Positions 1-5,646 of a stretch of 7,119 nucleotides of DNA are shown in pieces (the stretch's first letter is position 1; every line of letters begins with the position of its first letter). The stretch spans positions 1 to 7,119 of the forward strand of contig BNWE01000068.1 in assembly GCA_025998595.1 (NCBI GenBank), written 5' to 3'. The translations under genes and the position numbers were made by a program. Origin of the DNA: Alphaproteobacteria bacterium (GTDB lineage: Bacteria > Pseudomonadota > Alphaproteobacteria > UBA3830). Below the pieces are notes generated by a model. It saw only the letters and a program-made list of their open reading frames with translations. It was not told where the DNA came from and did not search any database.

Positions 1-272
1 AGTGCGTTGCGAATCCGCTTTCGACCGCCTCGTATTGAGCGTTTACCGGATTTTTTCCCGCTGTCGTTAGCCATCGGAGCTAGGCCTGCCAGTTTTACGA
101 TTTGCCGATTATCCAAACAACCCAATTTCGGCAAATAAGCAATCAAAACCGCTGATGTTTGAGCGCCAATTCCCTTTTCCGTTTGCAAAACTTCCGAATT
201 ATCGCGATGACTGACCAATGCCTCCCAATCAACACGAAACTCTGCTTTTTGCTCGTAAATTCTTGGCTCCAT
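1..272 (-). pseudogene. IS110-family (IS1111-type) transposase, C-terminal fragment
   Basis: The minus strand reads open from the window edge back to an ATG at 272-270, giving about 90 residues. The translation matches the C-terminal Transposase_20 domain of IS110/IS1111 transposases. It has a KGIGAQTSAVLIAYLPKLG block (the family's PGIG..TA..LLAELPELG), then LDNRQIVKLAGLAPMANDSG, then GKRSIRGGRKRIRNAL. IS110 transposases are usually 300-400 residues and need an N-terminal RuvC-like DEDD domain, which is absent here. The frame closes at 290-288, inside the inverted-repeat element that starts at 277, so the 5' part has been lost. The 3' end lies outside the window. Family assignment is firm. 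I infer that the fragment is inactive. Confidence 0.85.
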
Positions 273-276
273 TTTT

Positions 277-408
277 GAGACTTCTAACTAATTAGTTGGT
301 AGAATTTAGCCTGCAATGTTTCCAACATTCCATTTCTACCTCCACAATAAAATATGAAACATGATACTACATCGTGGGAGCTTCACCAACTAATTAATTA
401 GAAGTCTC
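277..408. mobile_element. 132-bp MITE-like element with 24-bp terminal inverted repeats
   Basis: Positions 277-300 and 385-408 are inverted copies of the same 24-bp sequence with one mismatch (23/24). The outer ends read GAGACTTCT, and 84 bp lie between the arms. This is the structure of a miniature inverted-repeat element, or of an IS reduced to its ends. On the minus strand the interior has an SD-like GGAGGT (343-338 region) just before a start codon and a very short reading frame that stops within the left arm. That pattern would fit the beginning of a deleted transposase gene. The flanks show no clear target duplication. It lies exactly at the broken end of the IS110 fragment. The family of the parent IS is not recognised. 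Confidence 0.7.
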
Positions 409-410
409 CA

Positions 411-463
411 CAAAATGATACATTAATTCTAAATATATGATGACTGTTCTTACGTAGTTCCAT
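411..463 (-). pseudogene. Possible IS200/IS605-type tnpA start, remnant of about 18 residues
   Basis: On the minus strand an ATG at 463-461 opens a reading frame beginning MELRKNSHHIFRINVSF, which runs into the inverted-repeat element and stops there (400-398). The pattern of a short basic start, then N/G-S-H, then an alternating hydrophobic beta strand resembles the first residues of IS200/IS605 Y1 transposases (…K-x-S-H-x-V-Y-x-L-x-Y-H…). None of the catalytic HUH or tyrosine motifs is present because the frame is cut before them. The match is short and could be chance. Confidence 0.25.
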
Positions 464-464
464 C

Positions 465-508
465 ATGGATAGCTTTTATAACGACTTCGTCATTATAACG
501 CTATCCAT
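465..508. repeat. Long imperfect palindrome (hairpin)
   Basis: The arm ATGGATAGC (465-473) pairs with GCTATCCAT (500-508). Inside it TTATAA (476-481) pairs with TTATAA (493-498), and GAC (483-485) with GTC (489-491), around a TTC loop. A two-against-one bulge and one mismatch interrupt the stem. The 44-nt hairpin lies between the minus-strand tnpA-like start and the IS4-type remnant and is not followed by a T-run. It looks like a dispersed palindromic repeat unit or a subterminal IS hairpin more than a terminator. Confidence 0.6.
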
Positions 509-524
509 CACGGCCGCAAAGTGA

Positions 525-844
525 CAATGTTTTTCGCTACGCTCTTATAAACAGCGCAATGAAATCGAGGTAATGTTTGACGCTTGCAAGAATTTTTTGG
601 AAGCTGACAAAGCTTATATGCAAAATAGATTTGTTCTCGAAGGATAGCTCTCTGTTAATTTTCTCGCTATGATCGCCTACTACAAGCTGTATGATCGCCT
701 GAAAAATGCCCAACTGTTAACAAAATTCTTGCCAAAAGATATCGTTGAAACTGCCAAAGCTACTTATCAACTCAAAATTTTTGGCGTTTGGCACCGATCC
801 GAAATGACAAAAAACTCAAGGAATCTTTAAAAAAATTGACGTAG
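525..844 (+). pseudogene. IS4-superfamily DDE transposase, decayed C-terminal remnant
   Basis: The frame starting at 525 contains the YREK signature of IS4-superfamily transposases with exact spacing, Y-x2-R-x3-E-x6-K: Y at 546, R at 555, E at 567, K at 588. After it comes NFLEADKAYMQNRFVLEG, then an in-frame TAG (645-647) where relatives usually have Trp. The frame continues as LSVNFLAMIAYYKLYDRL, the usual helical tail. Near 809-815 one A seems to be missing from an A-run: the zero frame stops at 828-830, while the shifted frame continues K-L-K-E-S-L-K-K and ends at TAG 842-844. Upstream the frame is closed by TGA at 522-524, so the catalytic Asp residues are gone. The gene is clearly dead. 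The exact IS family (IS1634-like or a relative) is uncertain. Confidence 0.8.
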
Positions 845-915
845 GCGACCTAACTTGATGCGGAGTTATGGATCAAAAGAAAATTTTTACAAAAATAACA
901 TAAAATACCATTTGA

Positions 916-958
916 CGCAAAAAACCGAAAAAGCATCTTGCGTTTTTGCGACTTTTTT
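916..958 (+). terminator. Possible rho-independent terminator after the transposase remnant
   Basis: CGCAAAAA (916-923) and TTTTTGCG (943-950) are perfect 8-bp inverted repeats separated by 19 nt, followed by AC and a run of six T (953-958). An alternative pairing of CGCAA (916-920) with TTGCG (938-942) is also possible. The stem has few G-C pairs, so the strength is doubtful. It would separate the IS debris from the gene starting at 1046. Confidence 0.35.
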
Positions 959-963
959 GTATA

Positions 964-981
964 AGATAATTAACCTTATCT
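964..981. promoter_or_regulatory. Small palindrome upstream of the first secreted-protein gene
   Basis: AGATAA (964-969) and TTATCT (976-981) form an inverted repeat about 65 bp before the start codon at 1046. A weak promoter could overlap it: TTGTAT at 957-962 and TAAAGT at 981-986, spacer 18. Both matches are only partial, so this is a candidate operator/promoter region, not a firm call. Confidence 0.25.
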
Positions 982-1045
982 AAAGTTTTTACATTAGCAT
1001 GAGTGTGCTGCTGGCTTTGGATTTGTTATTTTTATGGAGTAATTT

Positions 1046-2086
1046 ATGAAAAAAATTGCTATTGCAATTTGTTTGTTCGGAGCAGTGGCATCGTTGAATG
1101 CTACGGATAAAAAGAAGATAGAAGTGAAGTATAATGCTCTTTCTAAATCCTCAGATGCCTTTACACCTGAGACTGGAGTATTTTCCATCTGTCACGGGGT
1201 GCAACAAAACGCTAGAAAGATAAAAGAGGAAACGGACATTATAGAAAGAAATATGGTGGAATTGTCCCAAAAACTCTCCGATTCAAGCCAAGACCTAAGC
1301 CACGATGCCCTAGAACTCAGCGAATTAGCAAAGTGTTGCGGTAATTTTTTTTCTTTTATAGGCGCCGCCAAATGGTATCAATCTCAGTTTAGCAAATTGC
1401 TTGATGGAGTCAGAGATCTTAATGAAAAAATATCAACAAAAGAACATATGCAAAAATTAACGCCGGTAACGCTATGGCTAGCTCCTCTGATTGTTCCACA
1501 AGAACACTTTCCACCATACGACGTTCCAAATGGAATGCCTGGAATGAATCGGGACATCACACTAAAGCTTGTTATGATTATTGGGAGATCTCCTGAAAAA
1601 ATGACAGCTGAAAACTGGGTAGTCCGAGAAGGAAAGATTAGAACTATAATGGGAATGTGTCAGGAGTATTATCCTTGGGCAAAGAGTCGGAATTTTAAGA
1701 AGGTTCGTCTTGGACAAGCAATTCCAGACGTGGCACGACCTCATTTTCAAAAAGCCATTCAGTATGGCTTAAAATATAGCGACTTGTCGGGAGTCGCAGA
1801 TGTAGGAGTGCCCGCTGCATCAAGAGCTGCCGTTTCAACAGGGCATTACCCAAACAGGCGCCTTCTGATAGGCAATATAATTAAAGCTGCATTGCCAGAA
1901 CTCGAAAAAAAGACGAAAGATTATCCATATGTTCGTGCTAAGGTCTTGTTTGCATTAATACGTGCAGGAGCACAAACATGTGGCTGTGACTGCATAGATA
2001 CAGAATACATGGTGTCGTTCGTAGTGAATGCTATTCCAGCATGCAGTGATCATGATAATCTAGTTCGTAATGCGCCAAAATTTTGA
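1046..2086 (+). CDS. Secreted orphan protein with coiled-coil-like N-terminal half
   Basis: This 346-residue protein has no family that I recognise. It starts MKKIAIAICLFGAVASLNA, a textbook Sec signal peptide with cleavage likely after Ala19 (LNA|TD), so the product should leave the cytoplasm. A GGAG Shine-Dalgarno at 1036-1039, six bases before the ATG, supports this start. Residues 50-130 are Glu/Lys/Leu-rich and predicted helical, possibly coiled coil (IIERNMVELSQKLSDSSQDL and following). Residues 140-240 hold a Pro- and Trp-containing stretch (PVTLWLAPLIVPQEHFPPYD). The C-terminal part has more helices. Mature cysteines are at 49, 97, 98, 205, 312, 314, 316 and 333; the even number and the C-G-C-D-C cluster at 312-316 would suit disulfides or metal binding. 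It appears monocistronic, with a hairpin after it. A host-directed or envelope protein is plausible, but this is inference. Confidence 0.85.
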   Translation: MKKIAIAICLFGAVASLNATDKKKIEVKYNALSKSSDAFTPETGVFSICHGVQQNARKIKEETDIIERNMVELSQKLSDSSQDLSHDALELSELAKCCGNFFSFIGAAKWYQSQFSKLLDGVRDLNEKISTKEHMQKLTPVTLWLAPLIVPQEHFPPYDVPNGMPGMNRDITLKLVMIIGRSPEKMTAENWVVREGKIRTIMGMCQEYYPWAKSRNFKKVRLGQAIPDVARPHFQKAIQYGLKYSDLSGVADVGVPAASRAAVSTGHYPNRRLLIGNIIKAALPELEKKTKDYPYVRAKVLFALIRAGAQTCGCDCIDTEYMVSFVVNAIPACSDHDNLVRNAPKF

Positions 2087-2122
2087 TTCTGACTAAGCCA
2101 TATCTACCATAATAGCAAAAAT

Positions 2123-2156
2123 ATAGCTGTATGCATTTTATTGTGCATGCAGCTAT
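2123..2156. terminator. Strong hairpin after the secreted-protein gene
   Basis: ATAGCTGTATGCA (2123-2135) pairs with TGCATGCAGCTAT (2144-2156): 13 bp with one G-T wobble and an 8-nt loop. It begins 36 bases after the stop codon at 2086. The plus-strand side has only a weak U-tract (GTTCATTCT), while on the minus strand the stem is followed by ATTTTTGC. It may terminate the upstream gene or act as a stabilising 3' structure. The minus strand has no obvious gene needing it. Confidence 0.55.
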
Positions 2157-2212
2157 GTTCATTCTCGATAAGAATACGGATTGGCGCCTCATTGTGTCTA
2201 GTGAAGCAATAA

Positions 2213-2260
2213 TTGGATCCAACGTCACGTTGGTGGCACGTTGGCGTCACACTGGTGCTG
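2213..2260. promoter_or_regulatory. Palindrome and imperfect repeats upstream of the penicillin-binding protein unit
   Basis: CCAACGT-C-ACGTTGG (2219-2233) is a perfect 7-bp inverted repeat around one base, overlapped by the 10-bp palindrome TTGGATCCAA (2213-2222). CACGTTGG then occurs twice (2226-2233 and 2237-2244), with a looser CACACTGG at 2249-2256. The block sits about 65-110 bp before the short ORF and the penicillin-binding protein gene. Operator-like symmetry and clustering suggest a regulator binding site. No regulator is identified, and no convincing -35/-10 pair follows. Confidence 0.35.
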
Positions 2261-2323
2261 CACGCACAATTGTAGTAGAATGCTTAACGTAATGTTTATA
2301 TTGAATTCAGGGAGAATAGTGAA

Positions 2324-2434
2324 GTGTCCATCGAAGAGAAAGATTATGATAATAGATCCGTAAAAACATCGGTGAAACTGCGCCGAGAATTTATTCAGGA
2401 AAGCGCCCTGAATGTTGTTAATTTGGATGCCTAA
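2324..2434 (+). CDS. Short ORF coupled to the penicillin-binding protein gene
   Basis: A GTG at 2324 opens 36 codons ending in TAA at 2432-2434, whose last A is the first base of the downstream ATG (TAATG overlap). An SD-like AGGGAG (2309-2314) precedes the GTG by nine bases. The frame is open back to 2288 but has no better start. The product is charged, with acidic, then basic, then hydrophobic stretches (VSIEEKDYDN at the start, VKLRREFIQESALNVV later), and has no signal peptide or membrane segment. It could be a real small protein, a translational-coupling leader, or the tail of a lost gene. I do not recognise it. The overlap and SD make translation plausible. Confidence 0.45.
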   Translation: MSIEEKDYDNRSVKTSVKLRREFIQESALNVVNLDA

Positions 2435-4347
2435 TGGCTCGGAAAATAGCGAACAAACCTACAAAACCACCGATTTTTAGTAAAAGGTGGTTTTTTAGAT
2501 GCTTCATTGTTATCTTCAGTTTCTTGTTTGTCCTGGGATTTTTTCTGTTTCTGTTTTTCATACATGATCTGCCGGACGTGAACAATCTCGAGAGCAAGGG
2601 ACGTCGCGCGAGTATCGTTTTCGAGGATCGTGATGGAAAAACCATTGCAACATACGGTGATTTATTTCGCAGTGTCGTAGATGTGAAAAATCTCCCAAAA
2701 CATGTAGGAAACGCCATCATAGCCATCGAAGATAAGCGCTTCTACAACCATTGCGGAGTGGATTTCCTGGGAATTCTGCGTGCTTTGTACACCAATATTG
2801 TCAATCGTAGAGTTGTGCAGGGGGGATCCACGCTCACGCAGCAATTGGCCAAGAATCTGTTTCTATCCGCTGATAAATCCATCAAGAGAAAGGTACAGGA
2901 ATTTATTCTTGCGCTTTGGCTGGAACATAAATTTACCAAAAAACAAATTATATCCATTTATCTAAACCGCGTATATTTCGGATCCTGCGCCTATGGCATA
3001 GATGCCGCCGCCTATCGATATTTCGGCAAAAGAGCTCGCCAGCTGACCATATACGAAGCGGCAAAATTGGCGGGAGTATTGCGGGCTCCGTCCATGTATT
3101 CTCCGTTTTATAATCCTGAAAAATCAGATCAGAGAGCGGTTCTTGTTTTGTCATGCATGCGGGACGAAGGATATATTTCCGAAAACGAAATGAAAGAGGC
3201 GCTTATTCAGAAGGATAAATTGACACGGCTGGCAGTACCAATGGACGAAAACCGATACTTCACCGATTGGGCTTTGGAGCAAGTGCAGGATCTGGTGTAT
3301 GCGGATGAAGACGACATCATTGTTCGAACGACTCTCGATACAAAATTGCAGGCAAACGCTACCTACATCATCAGAAATGTCCTGATGGAGCACGGATTCA
3401 AAAACCGAGCCAATCAGATGGCGTTAATTGCGCTGGACAAGCATGGGGCCGTCTTGGCAATGGTCGGCGGACATACCTACGGTGCCAGTCAATTTAATCG
3501 TGTAATGGCAATCAGATCTTCAGGCTCGGCGTTTAAATACTTCGTATATCTAACTGCCTTGGAAAGCGGCATGGAGGTATATGATCTTGTGAGTGATATG
3601 CCGATTTCCGTTGGGGGCTGGAGTCCGAAAAACACTGGACACCGATGCGTTGGCGATATCCCTATGCTGGAGGCGTTTTCCAAGTCTGTAAACACATCAG
3701 CAGTAAGAATTGCACGAAAAGTCGGCATGAGTAAAATTATCAGGAGAGCAGAGGAGCTGGGAATTACCACGGAAATGACGGACAATCTCGCGTCATCTCT
3801 GGGAGCTAGCGGCGTAAATCTATTGGACATAACAGCCTGTTTCGGCGCCACCATGAGAAATGGCCAGAAGATGATTCCATTTGGAATAACAAGCATACGT
3901 ACCCAGAGTGGAAAGTATCTATATAAGTCGCATCTAAAAAAGCCCCAAGGAGTAATTGCACCTGAAATCTGCGACAAAATGAAAATCCTATTGAAGGCCG
4001 CAGTAGATAGTGGAACGGGACGCCAGGCGAAACTGCCGGTGGCCGCCTACGGGAAAACCGGCACCAGCAACGACAATCGAGACTCCAGTTTCATAGGTTT
4101 TGCGGCGCCGCTGGTGGTGGGAGTATGGCTAGGAAACGACAACAACGCTCCCATGAGCTCTCAGATGTACGGCGGATTCCTTCCGGCAATGGTGTGGCGC
4201 GAGTTCATGCTGTCAGCTCTCGGATTTAAAAAGAGTGTGGACGAAGTGGTCGTAAAACAAAAGCCGCATGAACCAAAAGCCAGAAAGACCGCCAAACCAA
4301 TCAAGAAACGTCACCGAAGCATAAGCGAAATTGTGAAACTGCGGTAG
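2434..4347 (+). CDS. Class A penicillin-binding protein (PBP1A family), bifunctional transglycosylase/transpeptidase
   Basis: It polymerises lipid II into glycan strands and cross-links peptide stems at the periplasmic face of the inner membrane. Residues 19-43 form a single membrane anchor after a basic N-terminus. The GT51 domain (about 60-240) has AIEDKRFYNHCGVD with catalytic Glu99, GGSTLTQQLAKN (130-141), RKVQEFILALWLE (152-164), QIISIYLNRVYFG (171-183) and AAKLAGVLRAPS (209-220). The transpeptidase domain (about 325-595) has SAFK with nucleophile Ser365 and Lys368, SVN at 418-420, and KTGTS from Lys541, followed by VVGVWLGND. All catalytic motifs look intact. At 637 residues it is shorter than the roughly 800-850 of enterobacterial PBP1A; the short linker (about 240-325) leaves little room for the inserted OB-type domain. 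The C-terminal 40 residues are basic. The start overlaps the stop of the short ORF, suggesting coupling; an SD directly before this ATG is not obvious. Confidence 0.93.
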   Translation: MARKIANKPTKPPIFSKRWFFRCFIVIFSFLFVLGFFLFLFFIHDLPDVNNLESKGRRASIVFEDRDGKTIATYGDLFRSVVDVKNLPKHVGNAIIAIEDKRFYNHCGVDFLGILRALYTNIVNRRVVQGGSTLTQQLAKNLFLSADKSIKRKVQEFILALWLEHKFTKKQIISIYLNRVYFGSCAYGIDAAAYRYFGKRARQLTIYEAAKLAGVLRAPSMYSPFYNPEKSDQRAVLVLSCMRDEGYISENEMKEALIQKDKLTRLAVPMDENRYFTDWALEQVQDLVYADEDDIIVRTTLDTKLQANATYIIRNVLMEHGFKNRANQMALIALDKHGAVLAMVGGHTYGASQFNRVMAIRSSGSAFKYFVYLTALESGMEVYDLVSDMPISVGGWSPKNTGHRCVGDIPMLEAFSKSVNTSAVRIARKVGMSKIIRRAEELGITTEMTDNLASSLGASGVNLLDITACFGATMRNGQKMIPFGITSIRTQSGKYLYKSHLKKPQGVIAPEICDKMKILLKAAVDSGTGRQAKLPVAAYGKTGTSNDNRDSSFIGFAAPLVVGVWLGNDNNAPMSSQMYGGFLPAMVWREFMLSALGFKKSVDEVVVKQKPHEPKARKTAKPIKKRHRSISEIVKLR

Positions 4348-4405
4348 ATGCTTTTGGGGCTTTATTTATATTTCTTTATCAAAACATTTTTTTGCAATTC
4401 TTTTA

Positions 4406-4426
4406 GAAAATTAAAAGGCCCTGTGT
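4406..4426 (-). repeat. Solo copy of the ISAs1-like terminal sequence
   Basis: Read on the minus strand, 4426-4406 matches 6991-7011 at 19 of 21 positions (shared core ACACAGGG[C/T]CTTTTAATT). The right-hand copy lies at the presumed left end of the ISAs1-family element. The copy here is in inverted orientation, only 59 bp after the penicillin-binding protein stop, and has no transposase attached. It may be a leftover IS end or an alternative target. Confidence 0.5.
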
Positions 4427-4456
4427 AAACACCATAAAAATAGAAAATATTTTATA

Positions 4457-4483
4457 TTGATTGTTTTATGAAAATGCAATAAT
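4457..4483 (+). promoter_or_regulatory. Candidate promoter for the secreted-protein pair
   Basis: TTGATT (4457-4462) could be a -35 element and AATAAT (4478-4483), preceded by TG-N as an extended -10, a -10 element. The spacer is 15, shorter than ideal. It would give a leader of roughly 55-60 nt before the ATG at 4548. The surrounding 4348-4547 is very AT-rich and holds no gene. Confidence 0.3.
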
Positions 4484-4547
4484 CTCAACCAAGTATTAAT
4501 CTCTTTTTAGTATCTTTTGTTAGTATTATAAGTGGAGGAGGGCGCTC

Positions 4548-5645
4548 ATGAAAAAACTGATAGCGGTCATTAGTACTTGTATAATTTCCTTTTACAATAT
4601 GCAGGCAATGATTGGTGATGACAAAGAACAGGAAGTCGTCTCATCAGAAGGGGAATCATCAAAGTCTGTGGTAGTGGTTGATGATTCGAGTTTGCATCGA
4701 AATTATATCCAGGATGTGTTTGAAGCATGTTTGTTATTGCATGATAACATTTGGAATGTAAGAGGTGAAAACGCTAGATATCTGGGAAAGGCTTCTCGAG
4801 ATATTCTAAAGAGTCTGCAAGATCACATGTCCGTCAGTTATCTAGGCAGCGATGATAGATGCGCTTTATTTATTACAGCAATTGCCAATGCAAGGCGGTG
4901 TATCTATGATCTGGAAGCAATATTTACGAAACCAGATGAATGGGGACCAGAATCAAATATACACCGATGTTTTTCTGCGCCAATCACATGTGTCGATTCG
5001 GCAACTTCTACTGTTGTGACGTCAATTACGCCGGGAGCAATAGTGCACCATAGTTCAAGTTTTGAGCTTGATGCTGATGCCATCGATGACAATGATGAAA
5101 ACGAGGGGGATGCTAATGATTATTCCCAGAAACAAATTATACAGCCATCATCCGTTGAAATCGCAGGAGGCAAAACAAGGGAGAAGGAAAAAGAGAAAGA
5201 TGAAGAAGAGATAGATTTTTCGGATCCAAGTTTTTTCATGAAGGCGCAGCAGTACGCCGATGCAAGTGTGCTTGGGATCGCGAAAATTATTCATGAATCC
5301 CCCCAAAACACGGCTGAATGGAAAGAATGTTGCAAAAAGCTAGAGGCCAGAAAGCAGCGGGAGGAGAAAGAGATTAGAAATCGTCAGAGCGGTAATTTTG
5401 TCGCTATGAACAGAAGGTTGGCACAAGAACATGCGCAACATTTATATTTTGCATATTATGATGCGAGCATGCTTGAAGATGACGATGATGACGACGATGA
5501 ATTTTCTATCGTTGGAATTTGCATTCCAATCATTTTTAATTCTAATTTTGCATACAATTCAAAATATATGTGCAAATCAAAATCAGAAAGAAGAGAGCGG
5601 CGACGCAAAAAAGCAGCAAAATATAGGCCAATATGGGGGGAATAA
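4548..5645 (+). CDS. Secreted orphan with acidic tracts and basic C-terminus (first gene of pair)
   Basis: This 365-residue protein is not a family I recognise. An excellent SD (GGAGGAGG, 4534-4541) precedes the ATG. Residues 1-20 (MKKLIAVISTCIISFYNMQA) are a Sec signal peptide with cleavage likely after Ala20. A helical segment with Cys61, Cys105 and Cys118 covers about 50-127. Residues 172-195 are Asp/Glu/Asn-rich and low complexity, and 209-222 are alternately charged (TREKEKEKDEEEID). A second helical part spans 226-300, with Cys261-Cys262. Seven consecutive Asp (311-317) follow. The tail is strongly basic (SERRERRRKKAAKYR, 346-360). A short hydrophobic patch at 321-330 is too short for a membrane span. 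The stop is one base from the next gene's ATG, so they should be cotranscribed. Charge blocks and secretion would suit a protein acting outside the cell or in a host. This is inference. Confidence 0.85.
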   Translation: MKKLIAVISTCIISFYNMQAMIGDDKEQEVVSSEGESSKSVVVVDDSSLHRNYIQDVFEACLLLHDNIWNVRGENARYLGKASRDILKSLQDHMSVSYLGSDDRCALFITAIANARRCIYDLEAIFTKPDEWGPESNIHRCFSAPITCVDSATSTVVTSITPGAIVHHSSSFELDADAIDDNDENEGDANDYSQKQIIQPSSVEIAGGKTREKEKEKDEEEIDFSDPSFFMKAQQYADASVLGIAKIIHESPQNTAEWKECCKKLEARKQREEKEIRNRQSGNFVAMNRRLAQEHAQHLYFAYYDASMLEDDDDDDDEFSIVGICIPIIFNSNFAYNSKYMCKSKSERRERRRKKAAKYRPIWGE

Positions 5646-5646
5646 C

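Noticed and set aside
2031..2228. 65-codon minus-strand open frame after the first secreted gene
   Set aside because: It runs through the hairpin and the end of the plus-strand gene, and has no recognisable motif or convincing ribosome site.
3489..3977. 162-codon minus-strand open frame inside the penicillin-binding protein gene
   Set aside because: It is a shadow of a well-supported gene with all catalytic motifs on the plus strand; the translation resembles no family.
4354..4373. Possible partner end for the solo IS end at 4406-4426, making a tiny element
   Set aside because: The resemblance is only that of two AT-rich stretches after a few G residues and needs gaps; it is not convincing.
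4348..4400. Intrinsic terminator after the penicillin-binding protein gene
   Set aside because: There are T-rich runs but no stable G-C-containing stem directly before them.
4445..4454. AAAATATTTT palindrome as an operator
   Set aside because: Such palindromes arise easily in AT-rich spacer and nothing else marks it.
5431..5646. Longer version of the second secreted gene starting at 5431
   Set aside because: It would overlap the preceding gene by 215 bases and bury the signal peptide inside the protein; the ATG at 5647 has a G-rich SD and gives a one-base gap.
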